DNA of 64,000 nucleotides, from assembly GCA_026075535.2 (NCBI GenBank), contig AP026539.1, positions 7,750,001-7,814,000 on the forward strand, given 5' to 3'. How positions within the stretch are numbered: the first letter of the stretch is position 1; the number at the start of each line of letters is the position of its first letter. Position numbers and translations under genes: made by a program. Below the pieces are notes generated by a model. It was given only the letters and a program-made list of their open reading frames with translations. It did not search any database and was not told the origin of the DNA. Of the stretch, positions 10,368 to 21,021 are shown piece by piece. Source of the DNA: Tricholoma matsutake. Its lineage: Eukaryota > Basidiomycota > Agaricomycetes > Agaricales > Tricholomataceae.

Positions 10368-11272
10368 ATGTCTCCTCCAGCAGTATCTGTGCAGATCAAA
10401 TTGGCCGCGATGAGGGCTCAACACGAACAGAGGGAGCAGGCGATGAAGGAGCAGATGGAATGGGAGATGAAGGAGCTGGAGGAAGCAGCGAGGGAGGAGG
10501 AACGCCGGGTGCAGGAGGCGCAGAAGGCAGCAGAGGAGGCGCGTCAGGCAGAGGCATGGAAAAAGGAGGCATCAGCCGCAAAACAAGCGGAGAAGAAGCG
10601 GGCGGCTGCAGCCGCAGGTTTGGAGGAGTCGGAGGGTCCGGTGTGGGCACAGGCTGTGTTGCCTTGCAAAAGGTACATACTTGTTTCCCTTTCCAGTCTC
10701 TTTTTACTGACAAGTGGCCTAGGTGCAAATATCAAAAGATCGCTTGTTTCAAGATGGGTGCAAAGGGATGCATGTGCGACAACTGCATGCGCGTCAAACA
10801 TAAGTGCGAGGAGGTAGTGTGGGAGGGGCAGGAAGCCCCTGTGGCAAAACCAGTGGGAATGACGGGGGCAACTGGGGAAAACCCGGAAATAATGCAACAA
10901 ATGATGAAGTTGATAAGGAAGGGGTTCACTGAGGTGGCTACTGCAGTGTGGGAATCAATGGGGGAGATTCGGGATGCTATGGATCCAGAGTGGGTGGAGG
11001 AAGAAAGTGCCGGGGAGGAGAGTGACGAGGGTGATGAAGAGGTGGAGCGGGCGGTGTGAGAGTCCTGGCAGGAAAGACGTGGGATCCAAAAATCCAGAGA
11101 TGAGTGGGAGGCCTTCCAGAGATATCTGGAGAAAAGGCAAGCTGATGATGAGGAGGAGAGTGAGGATGAAGAAGAGGGTGAGGAGGGTGAAGAGAAGGAT
11201 GAGGGTGGAGACGCGGGCAAAGTTGGGGGAGAGGGAGATGAAGATGGAGAGGGAGAAGTGGTGGTAGTGTAG
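10368..11272 (+). pseudogene. Antisense gene inside gypsy-1: coiled coil, Cys cluster, acidic tail
   Basis: An ATG at 10368 opens a plus-strand frame, opposite to pol, with about 85 codons of Glu/Lys/Arg/Ala-rich charged helix (for example REEERRVQEAQKAAEEARQA), a likely coiled coil. Near 10675 a frameshift moves to a second frame with a Cys cluster, CKYQKIAC then GCMCDNCMRVKHKC, resembling half of a fungal zinc-cluster motif. A Met-rich stretch and a very acidic tail follow. An in-frame TGA at 11057-11059 interrupts the tail, and the same frame then runs to a TAG at 11270-11272. I do not know a named family. It lies between the pol stop and the 3' LTR, so it is cargo or an accessory antisense ORF of the element. 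Confidence 0.6.
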
Positions 11273-11354
11273 GGACCCGGTCAGGTCCAAAAATCTTTTT
11301 TCAATAAAATTTGTTCTGAGTTCAGACTGAGTGAATAAGTAACGTGAATAGTCT

Positions 11355-12824
11355 TTAAGTGGGTAACGGTCTGGGTTTCTGCGGGTAGCGGGTGTGAAAA
11401 TCCGCAAGGAGTTCTTGGGCGTGGTCAAGTTCTGTAACAGGCAGCCAGGAAGTCTCTTCGTCGGTTCCCTGGTAACCTTCCCATTGGACGAGGTAGAGAA
11501 TCTTGCAGCAACATCGGTTGTCGACTTTGGAGTCGAGGACTTCGGTGATCTCATATTTGAGCTCGTCATCGATGGTGATTGGAGGAGGTGGAGGTTGTAC
11601 TCGATTTGGAATTGTGTTTGGGGAGTGTTTCTCTAGTTGAGAGACATGGAAAACAGGGTGAATGGCCCGCATGTGATCTGGGAGCCGCAGGGTGACTGAG
11701 TGAGTGCCTGGGCAGGCGATGATTTCAAAGGGGCCATGGTGCTTTTTGGAAAGTTTCTTGGAAGGACATGTGGTGCGGATATTTTCTGCAGTGACATAGG
11801 CAGAATCACCAATGTTGAAGTCGGGTGCGGGTGCCCAATGTTTGTCTGCAGGACCTTGATAACACTCTTGAGCGGCCGCAAGTTGTTTCCGAAGCTCCTG
11901 ATGAAGGTCGTCTAAGTCGACGACAAACTCGTGGGTGCGCTGTGAAGCTAAGTCATGTTCTGGAAAGATGGAAATGTTCGGGTGATAGCCTTTGTTGGCA
12001 AAGAAAGGGGATACACCTGTAGAGGTGGAAGGAGCATTGTTGTAGGCAAATTCGCCCAAGGGTAAGAGGTGAGACCAGTTGTCCTGCTGATAGTTGCAGA
12101 AGATCCAGAGGTACTGCTCCAAGGTCTGATTAAGTCGTTTGGTCTGACCATCACCTTGTGGGTGATAACCGGAAGTGAAGTGGATCTGCATGTTGAGTGC
12201 TTTTCTGAGGGAGCGGAAGAAATGGGAGACAAACTCAGATCCCCGGTCGCAAGTGATGTGCGACAGAATGCCATGCTTGGAGAAGACGTGGAGGATGAAC
12301 AGGTTGGCTAGTTCTTGGGCTGTGATTTCATTGACAGTTGGGATGAAGATGCCTTGCTTGGTGAGATGGTCAACGATGACCAGGATAGCAGTGTGACCAT
12401 TGGAGTTGGGTAGTTGTTCAATGAAGTCCATGGAGATGGAGTTCCAAGGTCGTTCCGGAACCGGAAGTTGTTTTAGGAACCCGTAGGGCTTGTGTCGAGG
12501 TGATTTGGATCATTTGCAAGTGGTACAGGATTTGCAGAATTCCTGCACAAAGGTGCAGAGGTTTGGCCAGACATATTCCTGGCGGACAAGCTGCTGGGTT
12601 TTGTTTTGTCTGAAGTGGCCAGAGAGGATGTGATTGTGTTTGTACTGAAGGACCTTGAGGCAAAGATCTGCAATGTCCAGAACATAAATCCGGTCAAAGT
12701 GGCAGAGAAGACCTGCCTCGTCTATGGTCCAGTTGGGGTCGACAGGTGTCGGAAGATGTGCAGATGATAAAGGGTCAAGGGGTAGGGAGGTGCGGATGTC
12801 GTGGTGAAGTTTCCCAATATCCAT
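11355..12824 (-). pseudogene. Gypsy-1 integrase with chromodomain
   Basis: The fragment 12824-12510 carries the integrase zinc-binding segment (HNHILSGHF to CKSCTTCK). The frame 12431-11355 (358 codons) carries the DDE core with MDFIEQLP and ITCDRGSEF. The third acidic position, normally in DGQTER, reads DGQTKR here, so the catalytic Glu may be lost. The C-terminus has a chromodomain (YEITEVLDSK to YLVQWEGYQG and TSWLPVTEL), which in chromoviruses directs insertion to heterochromatin. A frame break between 12510 and 12431 separates the two parts. The short stretch 11273-11354 to the antisense gene holds nothing else. Confidence 0.9.
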
Positions 12825-12905
12825 GATTACTGCCTGTCGAAGGATGGGTGTGGCGAAATAGGTGGCACAGAGGGAAGAGGTGAGCTGTTCCTGTGTGAAT
12901 ACAAG

Positions 12906-14188
12906 TCAGAAGTTGGTTGAGTTTACGGAGGCAAAGTTGCTATTTCCCCCTTTGCGGTAGACATCCCAATGTCTAGTGAGTGTGTCTGGCTTGGCCCCTA
13001 GTTTCCCGGGGCGGAAGTGGATGACAAGATTGAACTGGGAAAGGTACTCAGACCAACAGGCCTGGTGGCGGGTGAGCAACTTGGTAGTGCTGAAGTACTC
13101 AAGATTTTTGTGGTCGGTGACCACATCAACCCGGTTTGCGGAACCCTCAAAATACTGCCGCCAGTGTTTGAAAGCTTCGAAAATGGCCAAGAGTTCCTTA
13201 TCATGGGTGTTGTAATTTAGTTCAGTGGGATTGAAGGAGCAGGAATGAAAAGCGACCGGATGGATTTCTCCATCTGCAGTGTAAACTGAAAGGATAGCCG
13301 CTAGGGCGTAGTCAGAAGCATCAGTTTCAAGTACCATGTGTGAGTCAGGTACCCATTGTGTTAAGATGGGGGCATGGGTGAATTCTTGTTTGAGCTTTTC
13401 AAAACCGTCGTGGCACTTCTTGTTGAAGTCCCATGGTGCAGATTTCCGCATCAAGCGGGTGAGTGGGATGACAGCCGTTAATGAAGCGGTGGTAAAAGTT
13501 GCAAAAGCCTACGAAGGATTGAATGTCCTTAACTTTCCTAGGCTCGGGCCAGTCAAGCACGGTTTTGACTTTATCCTCAGACATCCGCAGTCCATCCGGT
13601 GAAAGGATGAAACCCAAATATTCGACGGTGTCTTTGTGGAACTCACATTTCTGTGGAGAGGCATAAAGTCCATTTTTCCGGAGACGGCGGAGGACTTCTT
13701 TGACGTGAGCCCTGTGCTGGGACTTGTCATCGGAATAGATTAGGATGTCGTCGAGGTATACGATGACACAAACATCTAGCATGTCACTGAAGATGTCATT
13801 CATAAACCGCTGGAAAGCTGCGGGTGCATTAGTGAGCCCAAAGGGGACCACCAACCACTCAAAGGATCCGTAGCGGGTGTGGAAAGTAGTTTTCCACTCA
13901 TCACCATCAGCGATGCAGACTAGGTGATAAGTGTGCCACAAGTCTATTTTGGTGAACAAGCGGGCTTTGCAGGGAGAGTCAAGTAGGTCGGAAATGAGAG
14001 GAAGTGGGTAGCAATCTTTCTTTGTAAGACGGTTAAGTTCTTGGTAGTCAACACAAAGTCGGAGACCACCATCCTTCTTCTTGACAAAGAGAATAGGGGC
14101 GCCATGCGGCGACTTGGATGGGCGGATGAAACCTGAGCAGACATTTTTGTCAATAAAGACTCGTAAGGCTTCTAGTTCAGAGGGGGAG
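12906..14188 (-). pseudogene. Gypsy-1 reverse transcriptase and RNase H
   Basis: The minus-strand frame starts at the gypsy-2 junction (14188) with the RT fingers ([19 protein letters not shown], near 14100-14040). It shows the catalytic [12 protein letters not shown] (near 13750) and continues to RNase H (ETDASDYALAAIL near 13320, VVTDHKNLEYF near 13110). The frame breaks near 13960 and 13450. The N-terminal few residues of RT lie on the far side of gypsy-2, at 20057-20100, where the frame reads PPGRMYSL. The polymerase catalytic aspartates are intact but the reading frame is not. Confidence 0.92.
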
Positions 14189-14589
14189 TGTTAGGGCGAC
14201 ACCCACTATCTGCTAGCTAAGACTGTGCGGGTTCTCTCTACAAGAAGGGGGCGGGATCCGTGCTCGTGATGGGGAATTGATGGTTTTGATGCGAGGGGTT
14301 ATTAATAGGTGAGTTTGTTGAGATAGGCCTTTCACACCAAAAATGTAGGTGGAATATCTAAGAGAACACAACTGGGGTCCCCTAGGCATATATTTAGGGT
14401 TTATATACTATGTTACATATATTGTACATTGTTGTTACTGACGCACTCATACATGCATGTACATTTTGATGCATGTGAAATAAAATTCTCACGCTATCAA
14501 AATGTAGCGTCATTTGGCGTCATGTAGCATAATTCAACATAATAAAATAAAAATGAAAGTTTATTAGGTAATGGGGTGGTTTCCTAACA
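14189..14589 (-). repeat. Gypsy-2 3' LTR
   Basis: The 401-bp LTR at the integrase side. Where it has CA its partner often has TG, and the reverse, at the same dinucleotide (for example CATG here against TGCA there near 14455). This implies a CGCG ancestor that decayed differently in each copy. Confidence 0.95.
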
Positions 14590-14600
14590 TTACCCCCCTT

Positions 14601-15947
14601 TTATGCCTCGACTTCCAGGTGAGAAAATATTATGTTTGTCCCCTCTGTGAAATTTTGGTAAGGCCGGAATTTCATCCCCTCATACACCATTCTCGCAATG
14701 TGATGCAGAGCATTCGGATTATGTTTAAAGAATTGGGCAATCACGTTATGCGCTTGCTTACAATTCTCTTCAGGTTCCCACGAATTATTTTTGTCGGTAT
14801 AGTTTTTCCACTTTATTAAAAACTCCAATTTGTTCCATCGAAGATGTGAGTCTAGAATTTCTTCAACTATGTATTCTGGAGCACCTTCTACTATTATTGG
14901 AGGTTGCGGAGTAGTTTGTTGGCCAGGAATAGTGGGCGGACGGTAAGGGCGTATGTGGGATATGTTAATCTCGGGATCAATCTTAAATGATCGGGGTAAT
15001 TTTAGCACTACCACATTAGGCGAGATCACTTTATAGATCGCATATGGGCCAACTTGTTTCTCTGTAAGTTTCTTCAAAGGTTGTGGAATATTCAGGTCCT
15101 TGGTACTTAGCCATACCAAGTCACCAACTTTGTACTCTGGAGCGCATGCTCGAGTATGATCTGTGTGTCGCATCATGTCATCGCATGCTTTCTTCAATGC
15201 CGCCTCTGCTTCCTCTTGTACCCTTTGCATCTTAGATACAAAATCTTCTACTGACTGTCCTTTGACTTCCCTTCTGGGTTCTACTCCCATGCGAGGATGA
15301 TATCCATAATTTGTGAAAAAGGGTGACATATGAGTAGCTGAATGGAATTTGTTATTGTGGGAAAATTTGGCAATTGCCAACCATTCGGGCCAGTCGGTTT
15401 GTCGGTAGTTGACAAACATATGTAGGTACTGCTCCAACTCCTGATTCATTCTCTCTGTCTGCCCATCAGTCTGCAGGTGATATGCCATAGATAATTTAGT
15501 TTGAATTCCCAATATGTTGTTTAGTTCTCGCATAAACGCGGAAGCAAATTGTGGTCCGTGATCAGAGATAACGGTATCGGGTAACCCATGTAACTGCCAT
15601 ACCTGATTTAGATAGAGGTGCACCAAGCCCAATGATGAGGTTTCTGTAGTAGTAGGAATAATATGGACCTCCTTTGTAAAGCTGTTGCATACTACGAATA
15701 TTGCATCGTACCCTTGAGCCTCAGGTAATCCGGTAATAAAATCCACAGATATATCTCGCCACAGCGCTTTAGGTATAGGGTTTGGCATTAATTTTCCTGC
15801 AGGTTTCTCTGGAAATTTCTTCCCCCTCATGCACGTATCACATCCATCCACATACCCCAACACATACTTCGAAATTCTGGGCCACCAATAATTTCTCATT
15901 ACTAATTCCAATGTCTTCCATCTTCCTGGGTGTCCGGCAATCAGCAT
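14601..15947 (-). CDS. Gypsy-2 integrase with chromodomain (open frame)
   Basis: This is a 448-codon open frame, the best preserved pol segment of gypsy-2. It opens in the zinc-binding domain (CDTCMRGKKF), then the DDE core with SVDFITGLPEAQGYD, VISDHGPQFAS and DGQTERMNQELEQYL (catalytic Glu present). A basic C-terminal region and a chromodomain follow (YIVEEILDSHL, EFLIKWKNYTDKNNSWEPEEN). It is a part of the polyprotein, not an independent gene, and its upstream frame is broken. Translation would normally proceed from gag at 19164. Confidence 0.85.
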   Translation of the reverse strand: MLIAGHPGRWKTLELVMRNYWWPRISKYVLGYVDGCDTCMRGKKFPEKPAGKLMPNPIPKALWRDISVDFITGLPEAQGYDAIFVVCNSFTKEVHIIPTTTETSSLGLVHLYLNQVWQLHGLPDTVISDHGPQFASAFMRELNNILGIQTKLSMAYHLQTDGQTERMNQELEQYLHMFVNYRQTDWPEWLAIAKFSHNNKFHSATHMSPFFTNYGYHPRMGVEPRREVKGQSVEDFVSKMQRVQEEAEAALKKACDDMMRHTDHTRACAPEYKVGDLVWLSTKDLNIPQPLKKLTEKQVGPYAIYKVISPNVVVLKLPRSFKIDPEINISHIRPYRPPTIPGQQTTPQPPIIVEGAPEYIVEEILDSHLRWNKLEFLIKWKNYTDKNNSWEPEENCKQAHNVIAQFFKHNPNALHHIARMVYEGMKFRPYQNFTEGTNIIFSHLEVEA

Positions 15948-15974
15948 ATTGTGATGTAACCAGACAATCTCCCT

Positions 15975-17691
15975 TCACAAATCCTGATCCTTCGGTACAT
16001 ACACTTTTCCTCGAAACAACACCAACCCTTGTTCCTCAGCCCATTTGTCTCCTTTGATATTACCTTTCTTCTCTCCCTTCAGAGCTTTCATGGCTTCCAC
16101 TACTTCATCATCCATTTCTGAACATTGTCTAATTTTAGACAACATTTCTGTTTCCGAGCTATCTATTAATAGATGCCCTTGACGCATAGCACAAATGTGA
16201 AAGTATTCAGGTTTGAGTAAGGTAACATTTTTATTGTCCTCCTCCACCCCCCTTTTATGATCAATATGTCTGGATAAGGCATCTGCTTTCCTCATTAAGC
16301 TTCCCACTTTATGGACCAAGTGAAAGTTGAAACGCGATAGGAATAGTGCCCAACATGCTTGCCGGCGATTAAGCTTTTTAGTGGACATGAAGTATTGCAG
16401 ATTTTGATGATCCATCCAGATCTCAATTTGATGCGTACATCCCTCCAAATAATGCCTCCATGCCTCCAATGCTCATATTATCCCCAACATCTCTTTGTCA
16501 TGCACATCATAATTCCTCTCCACATCATTCAACCCTTTTGACAAGTATGCACAAGGATGCCATTTGTCATTTTCACACAGCATTGATAATACTGCTCCAG
16601 TAGCAAAATCAGATGCATCGGATTCCACTCGCAAAGGGCATGTGAAATCTACGGGGCTAATATTGGTCCCTCCACAAACTTCCTCTTCAACTCCTCAAAC
16701 ACTGTCTGCTGCTGCTCTCCCCACCTCCACACTACTCCCTTTTGCGTAAGGTTATGTAAGGATGTGGCAATTTTAGAAAAATTGTGCACAAAGCGACGAT
16801 AATAATTTGTGAGTCCCAAGAAGGCTTGAACCTCCTTGACATGGGTGGGCACAGGCCAATCTGTGATTGCCTGTACCTTGATCGGATCCATTTTGATCCC
16901 GTCAGGGCCGATCAATAATCCTAGGAACTCAATCTCGCTTGCCCCAAACACACACTTCTCTGGTTTCAAAAATAGATCGTTCTCCGCCAACCCCCGTAAC
17001 ACCTCTTGCACTATCGCTTCATGATTCTCTTCATCCTCCGTGAATATCAGAATGTCGTCAATAAATATTATTACCACACCTTTGTCTATTACGTCCTTGA
17101 AAATGTCGTTCATCATATTTTGAAAGGTCGGGGACTATTAGTCATCCCAAAAAACATGACAAGCGGCTCAAAGGATCCTCAACGCATGGCAAATGCAGCC
17201 TTCCACTCATCTCCTTTCTTTATTCGTACATTGTTGTATCCCCATCATAAATCCAATTTTGTAAAGACCTTGGCTTTTCCCACCTTATCAATTATTTCTG
17301 AGATCAACAGCAGGGGGTATGCATTCTTCACTGTCCACTCATTCAGATACCTATAATCGGTACACATCCTCTTCCTTTGGTCTTTTTTGGGCACGAAGAA
17401 TATTGGTGACATCTGCGGTGATTTCAAAGGTTGTATGTATCCTTTGTGCAATTGCTCCTTCAGGAATGCATCCACTTCTTCTTGTTCCATCAGAGATAAT
17501 GGATATACCTTCGACTTCTTCAGCACAAACCCTGGCTTCATCTTGATCGCATGATCGCTTGGCTTCCACACCAGCATTTGCTCAGACTCCTTCTTCTGAA
17601 ACACTGACAGATATTCATGATACACTTTTGGCACTCCTCCACTGGCTTCTCCACATTCACAATATTCTTGTCCCATGACTGTCCTCCACAA
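15975..17691 (-). pseudogene. Gypsy-2 reverse transcriptase and RNase H (broken)
   Basis: The fragment 17691-17245 carries the RT N-terminal part (FVPKKDQRKRMCTDYRYLNE). The fragment 17116-16649 carries the catalytic palm (IIFIDDILIFTEDEENHE) and thumb (FLGLTNYYRRFVHNFSK). The fragment 16469-15975 carries the RNase H end (WMDHQNLQYFMSTKKLNRRQACWALFL is the connecting region, near 16420, quoted in two overlapping pieces: WMDHQNLQYF and NRRQACWALFL). Frameshifts or gaps lie near 17120-17245 and 16470-16650. Confidence 0.9.
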
Positions 17692-17734
17692 ATTGCTCTA
17701 AAGGTTTGCTTCTGCTCTTCTTTCTTGATCATGA

Positions 17735-18160
17735 TCAGAACTTCTGTAAGCGGACTAGAGGGTGCCCCACGTGTATTAAGGATCGATTAATAAATAATCC
17801 TGTAGCACCACTGTCAAGCAACACTTCCACATCAATAGCTGCATGTGTGTCCACTGTCTTCAGTCCCACAGTCAAGGTGATTTCGGGTTCTATTCGTGCA
17901 GAGTGAATAAAGAATTTAGGGGTTTTCAGAAATGACATGTGACAATTTTCTTTGTTGCATGATTTGCAACAGTTGTACTCCTCCTTGATTTCCTTTTCTG
18001 ATTTACTCTGGGTTTCCTCGGATACTAATACATTGTAACAATTCTGGGTCACCAATGGGGAAACCTTCACTGGGACTCTTCCACAAAATTCTCCTGCTTG
18101 CCTTCCTCCTGCTTCACTTCCTCGATTGTAGCTCCCCTGATCTTTCTCTTCTGTTTGCAA
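17735..18160 (-). pseudogene. Gypsy-2 aspartic protease region
   Basis: The 141-codon frame overlaps the end of gag (18067-18160) in another frame, which suggests frameshift expression or a recent indel. The retropepsin motif VLLDSGATGLFINRSL lies near 17820. It would process the polyprotein. The frame ends shortly before RT. Confidence 0.85.
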
Positions 18161-19164
18161 TACTTAGAAATGTGTCCTAACTGCCCACAGTTAAAACATT
18201 TAAGTGGGGCTTGTCTCCCCACTTGATCAACCTCCATTGCCTCTGCTGGTGCTGCTGACTCCGTAACTATAGGTGTCACTGCCATGGCCAGTGGCTGTGC
18301 CCTCGGAGCTTGCACCTGAGGTGCCTTTCCTTTCTTGGACTTTCCTCCTGATGACTTTCCAAATTTACTACTTCCGTACATCAACTTTGACTCTGCCTGT
18401 TCCTGCTGATATTGCCGGTCAAGGCGCATTGCCCAATTATACCACTCGTCCAACTTCTCTGGCATAGAAGGTAGTCGGTAGATAGACTTGAATAAAGAGG
18501 GATTTAATCCTGCTTTCAGAAACTCTACCAATGTGGCTTCTCCCATGTCCGTTTGCGAAGCTTCTGCTTTGAACTGCAAAATAAATTCATCCGCTGTTAA
18601 GGAACCTTGGTGCATGGTCTTTAATTTAGCATTGGCTGTCGCCTTTGGATTAGGGTCTCCAAACTGTGCCTCCAATCTCTCCAGAAATTCCTTGAAGGTT
18701 GCAAATGGTTTATTTCCCACAGCAATTTGATTAATAGCCTCGTTTCTCCAGAACTGTGCTTTCCCCCCCTGAATGTATGAGAGAGCAAACATAATCCTAG
18801 ACTCGGCTGTACAAAACTCAGGCTTCCTCCCATGGATGTACAATACTATAGAGCTGATGATGGATTTTGTATTCTCCATGGTACCGTCAAAGATTTGCGG
18901 GGGCCCATACTTTGGTAAGCGCACTTTTTCATTTCCGGATTTCTCCACCATCTCATCCTCCTGCGATATCCACTCCACCATCTCCTCCATCTCATCATCT
19001 CTTTCTCCTGTCATCTCTGGCTGTACTTCCACTTGTCTGGGCTGTGATGCTGCCAATACTGACACTAATTGTGACATTTGCACTGTGAGTGCATCAATTT
19101 TCGCCTCTAGTGCTGGTATGGGAACAGGATTAGGACTGGGATTAGAAGTTGAAGGTTCGGACAT
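18067..19164 (-). CDS. Gypsy-2 gag
   Basis: This 365-codon open frame starts at the ATG at 19164 and encodes a Ty3/Gypsy gag. It has a Pro/Ser-rich N-terminus, a retrotransposon gag domain in the middle (FWRNEAINQI, FLERLEAQFGDPNPKA, LTADEFILQFK), a basic linker (GKSSGGKSKKGK) and one CCHC zinc knuckle (CFNCGQLGHISKYC, near 18200). It has normal length for the family and no internal stop, so it is the best preserved frame of gypsy-2. It would form the particle shell and bind element RNA. Confidence 0.88.
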   Translation of the reverse strand: MSEPSTSNPSPNPVPIPALEAKIDALTVQMSQLVSVLAASQPRQVEVQPEMTGERDDEMEEMVEWISQEDEMVEKSGNEKVRLPKYGPPQIFDGTMENTKSIISSIVLYIHGRKPEFCTAESRIMFALSYIQGGKAQFWRNEAINQIAVGNKPFATFKEFLERLEAQFGDPNPKATANAKLKTMHQGSLTADEFILQFKAEASQTDMGEATLVEFLKAGLNPSLFKSIYRLPSMPEKLDEWYNWAMRLDRQYQQEQAESKLMYGSSKFGKSSGGKSKKGKAPQVQAPRAQPLAMAVTPIVTESAAPAEAMEVDQVGRQAPLKCFNCGQLGHISKYCKQKRKIRGATIEEVKQEEGKQENFVEESQ

Positions 19165-19650
19165 AATTGTAGAATCTGTGATGAATCACTTCTTCAACAA
19201 ATTCAAAATTTTTCTTCGAGACCTCTCCAAATGTCTACGGGTCACGTGATAAGGTTCGTCGAGGTTCGTCAATGGTTCGTTGTTCGTCAGGCGCCTATTT
19301 TGACACTTCGGATCAACAACCCTTCCAACAGTGCCTGATCTCGGAGATATCACTGAATTCGGCTTGTAACTAAAATAGTTGTCCGAATAGAGTGATGTAA
19401 ATCGTAACTAAACCAGATCCGATCAGTTGTCTGGTTGCAGCTGTCCTAATGACGAGCGCTGCCTCTCAATCACTGGCAGTCGCAATGTAAGGCGAGGCCT
19501 GGCGTCGGCTTACGAAAGAAAAGGTAGATTACGTATATACAAGTACTTCCAGCTCATGCCGAAAGGATGAGTAATCGGATGTGGCGCAGTGAAACAATGA
19601 CGTATGCACAAGTAAGAGAAGGTGCACTGATATGGGTAGTTGTGTTCTTC
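19165..19650 (-). other. Gypsy-2 5' leader
   Basis: This is about 486 bp of untranslated leader between the 5' LTR and the gag ATG. The bases next to the LTR (minus-strand GAAGAACACAACTACCCAT) occupy the primer-binding position. I do not recognise the matching tRNA and see no coding frame. Confidence 0.6.
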
Positions 19651-20051
19651 TGTTAGGGCAACACCCACTATCTGCTAGCTAAGACCATGTGGGTTCTCTC
19701 TACAAGAAGGGGGCGGGATCCGTGCTCGTGATGGGGAATTGATGGTTTTGATGCGAGGGGTTATTAATAGGTGAGTTTGTTGAGATAGGCCTTTCACACT
19801 GAAAATGTAGGTGGAATATCTAAGAGAACACAACTGGGGTCCCCTAGGCATATATTTAGGGTTTATATACTATGTTATATATATTGTACATTGTTGTTAC
19901 TGGTGCACTCGTACATGTGCATACATTTTGATGTGTGCAAAATAAAATTCTCACGCTATCAAAGTGTAGCATCATTTGGCGTCATGTAGCGTAATTCAAC
20001 ATAATAAAATAAAAATGAAAGTTTATTAGGTAATGGGATGGTTTCCTAACA
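19651..20051 (-). repeat. Gypsy-2 5' LTR
   Basis: The 401-bp promoter-side LTR of the minus-strand element. It abuts the target duplication GGGAG at 20052-20056, after which the gypsy-1 pol frame continues. Confidence 0.95.
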
Positions 20052-20056
20052 GGGAG

Positions 20057-20830
20057 AGAGAATACATTCGGCCCGGAGGCAGAGGAGTATTGTCTTCTGT
20101 CTCTATCTTGAGGTCATAAGACCAATGCGGAGGAAGGGTATCCACTTTAGTCTTATTAAAGACATCAGGGAATCCGTGATACTCAGGCAGAATCTCGGAA
20201 AGGTCAGAAGAGATAGTGGAATGGGGGGAGCAGGCGGATAACCCTTCTGGAGCAAAGGTCATCTGAAAAGCGACTGCCCCAGGAAGTTTGCTAGCATGCG
20301 CATAAGCGGCAGCATTGATGAAGGAGATGTCGGGAGGTGCAAACTTAGGAGGAATGGGGGGTTCAGAAAGTGTGGAAGAGTCGAGGATTTCTACTGGAAG
20401 ATTTGGGGACAAAGGTGACGTCAGGGGTGCTGGACCTCTATGATCTGCAGAGCAGAAAGTGAGTTGGCTTGAAGACCAGTCAATCAATGGATTGTATTGC
20501 TTCAGCCAGTTATGACCAAGTACAGTGGAACAGGAAGGTTACATAAAATGACAAATTGAATACTTCACCGGCAGGGAAGGTGACCGGAAGTTTGACGATC
20601 TGAGTTATGGTGGAGTTGCAAGTTCCATCAAAGAGTTGTAAACTGATCGGGTTAATGGATTCCATGCTGAGTTGGTTATTCAACACGAAAGAGGAGTCAA
20701 GGAAGCAGTGGGAGGAGCCAGAGTCGATAAGGGTTCGGAAAGGGGTGGAAGATTCGGGGAAGGTTAAAAGAATGGTTAAGGAGTCAGGGTCAGAAAGAGC
20801 GGACACATTGAGACGAATGTAGGCAGCCAA
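20057..20830 (-). pseudogene. Gypsy-1 protease and start of RT
   Basis: The frame 20830-20510 contains a retropepsin-like motif (TLIDSGSSHCFLDS, near 20720). After a break near 20500 the frame 20487 onward continues through a linker into the start of RT (LPEYHGFPDVF, near 20150; LPPHWSYDLKIETED; PPGRMYSL), where gypsy-2 is inserted. It belongs to the same polyprotein as 12906-14188. Confidence 0.85.
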
Positions 20831-21021
20831 GTGGGTAAGGTCAATGCAACCCCCAGCCCCAATGGCTGTATCCTGAGGGTTGCGGACTATTGTTCCGAGT
20901 CCGCAGAATTGGGAATCACAGTGGATGCGCAGGCTTTTGCGGCTTTAGACTTTGGGCAGTTTCCTGCTACATGCCCTTCTTCACCGCAGTAGAGGCAAAG
21001 TCTTTCCCACATGCAACATTC

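Larger units (their letters stand above)
14189..20051 (-). mobile_element. Gypsy-2: Ty3/Gypsy chromovirus nested in gypsy-1
   Basis: Identical-length LTRs of 401 bp (14189-14589 and 19651-20051) begin TGTTAGGGC and end TTCCTAACA. The 5-bp target duplication GGGAG is perfect (14184-14188 and 20052-20056). A polypurine tract (minus-strand AAAAGGGGGGTAA) abuts the 3' LTR. Gag, protease, RT, RNase H, integrase and chromodomain are all on the minus strand, in several frames. The 5' leader is 19165-19650. The LTRs differ at about 22 sites, all transitions with no indel. It entered gypsy-1 after gypsy-1 had entered the dioxygenase gene. Confidence 0.97.

Noticed and set aside
10673..10696. A GT...AG stretch of 24 bp that could be an intron in the antisense gene.
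   Set aside because: It is too short for a fungal intron and removing 24 bp does not connect the two frames. A frameshift fits better.
10396..11569. Long minus-strand frames opposite the antisense gene, rich in Pro/Ser or Ser/Leu.
   Set aside because: They are complements of the Glu/Lys-rich coding strand, with biased composition and no recognisable domain.
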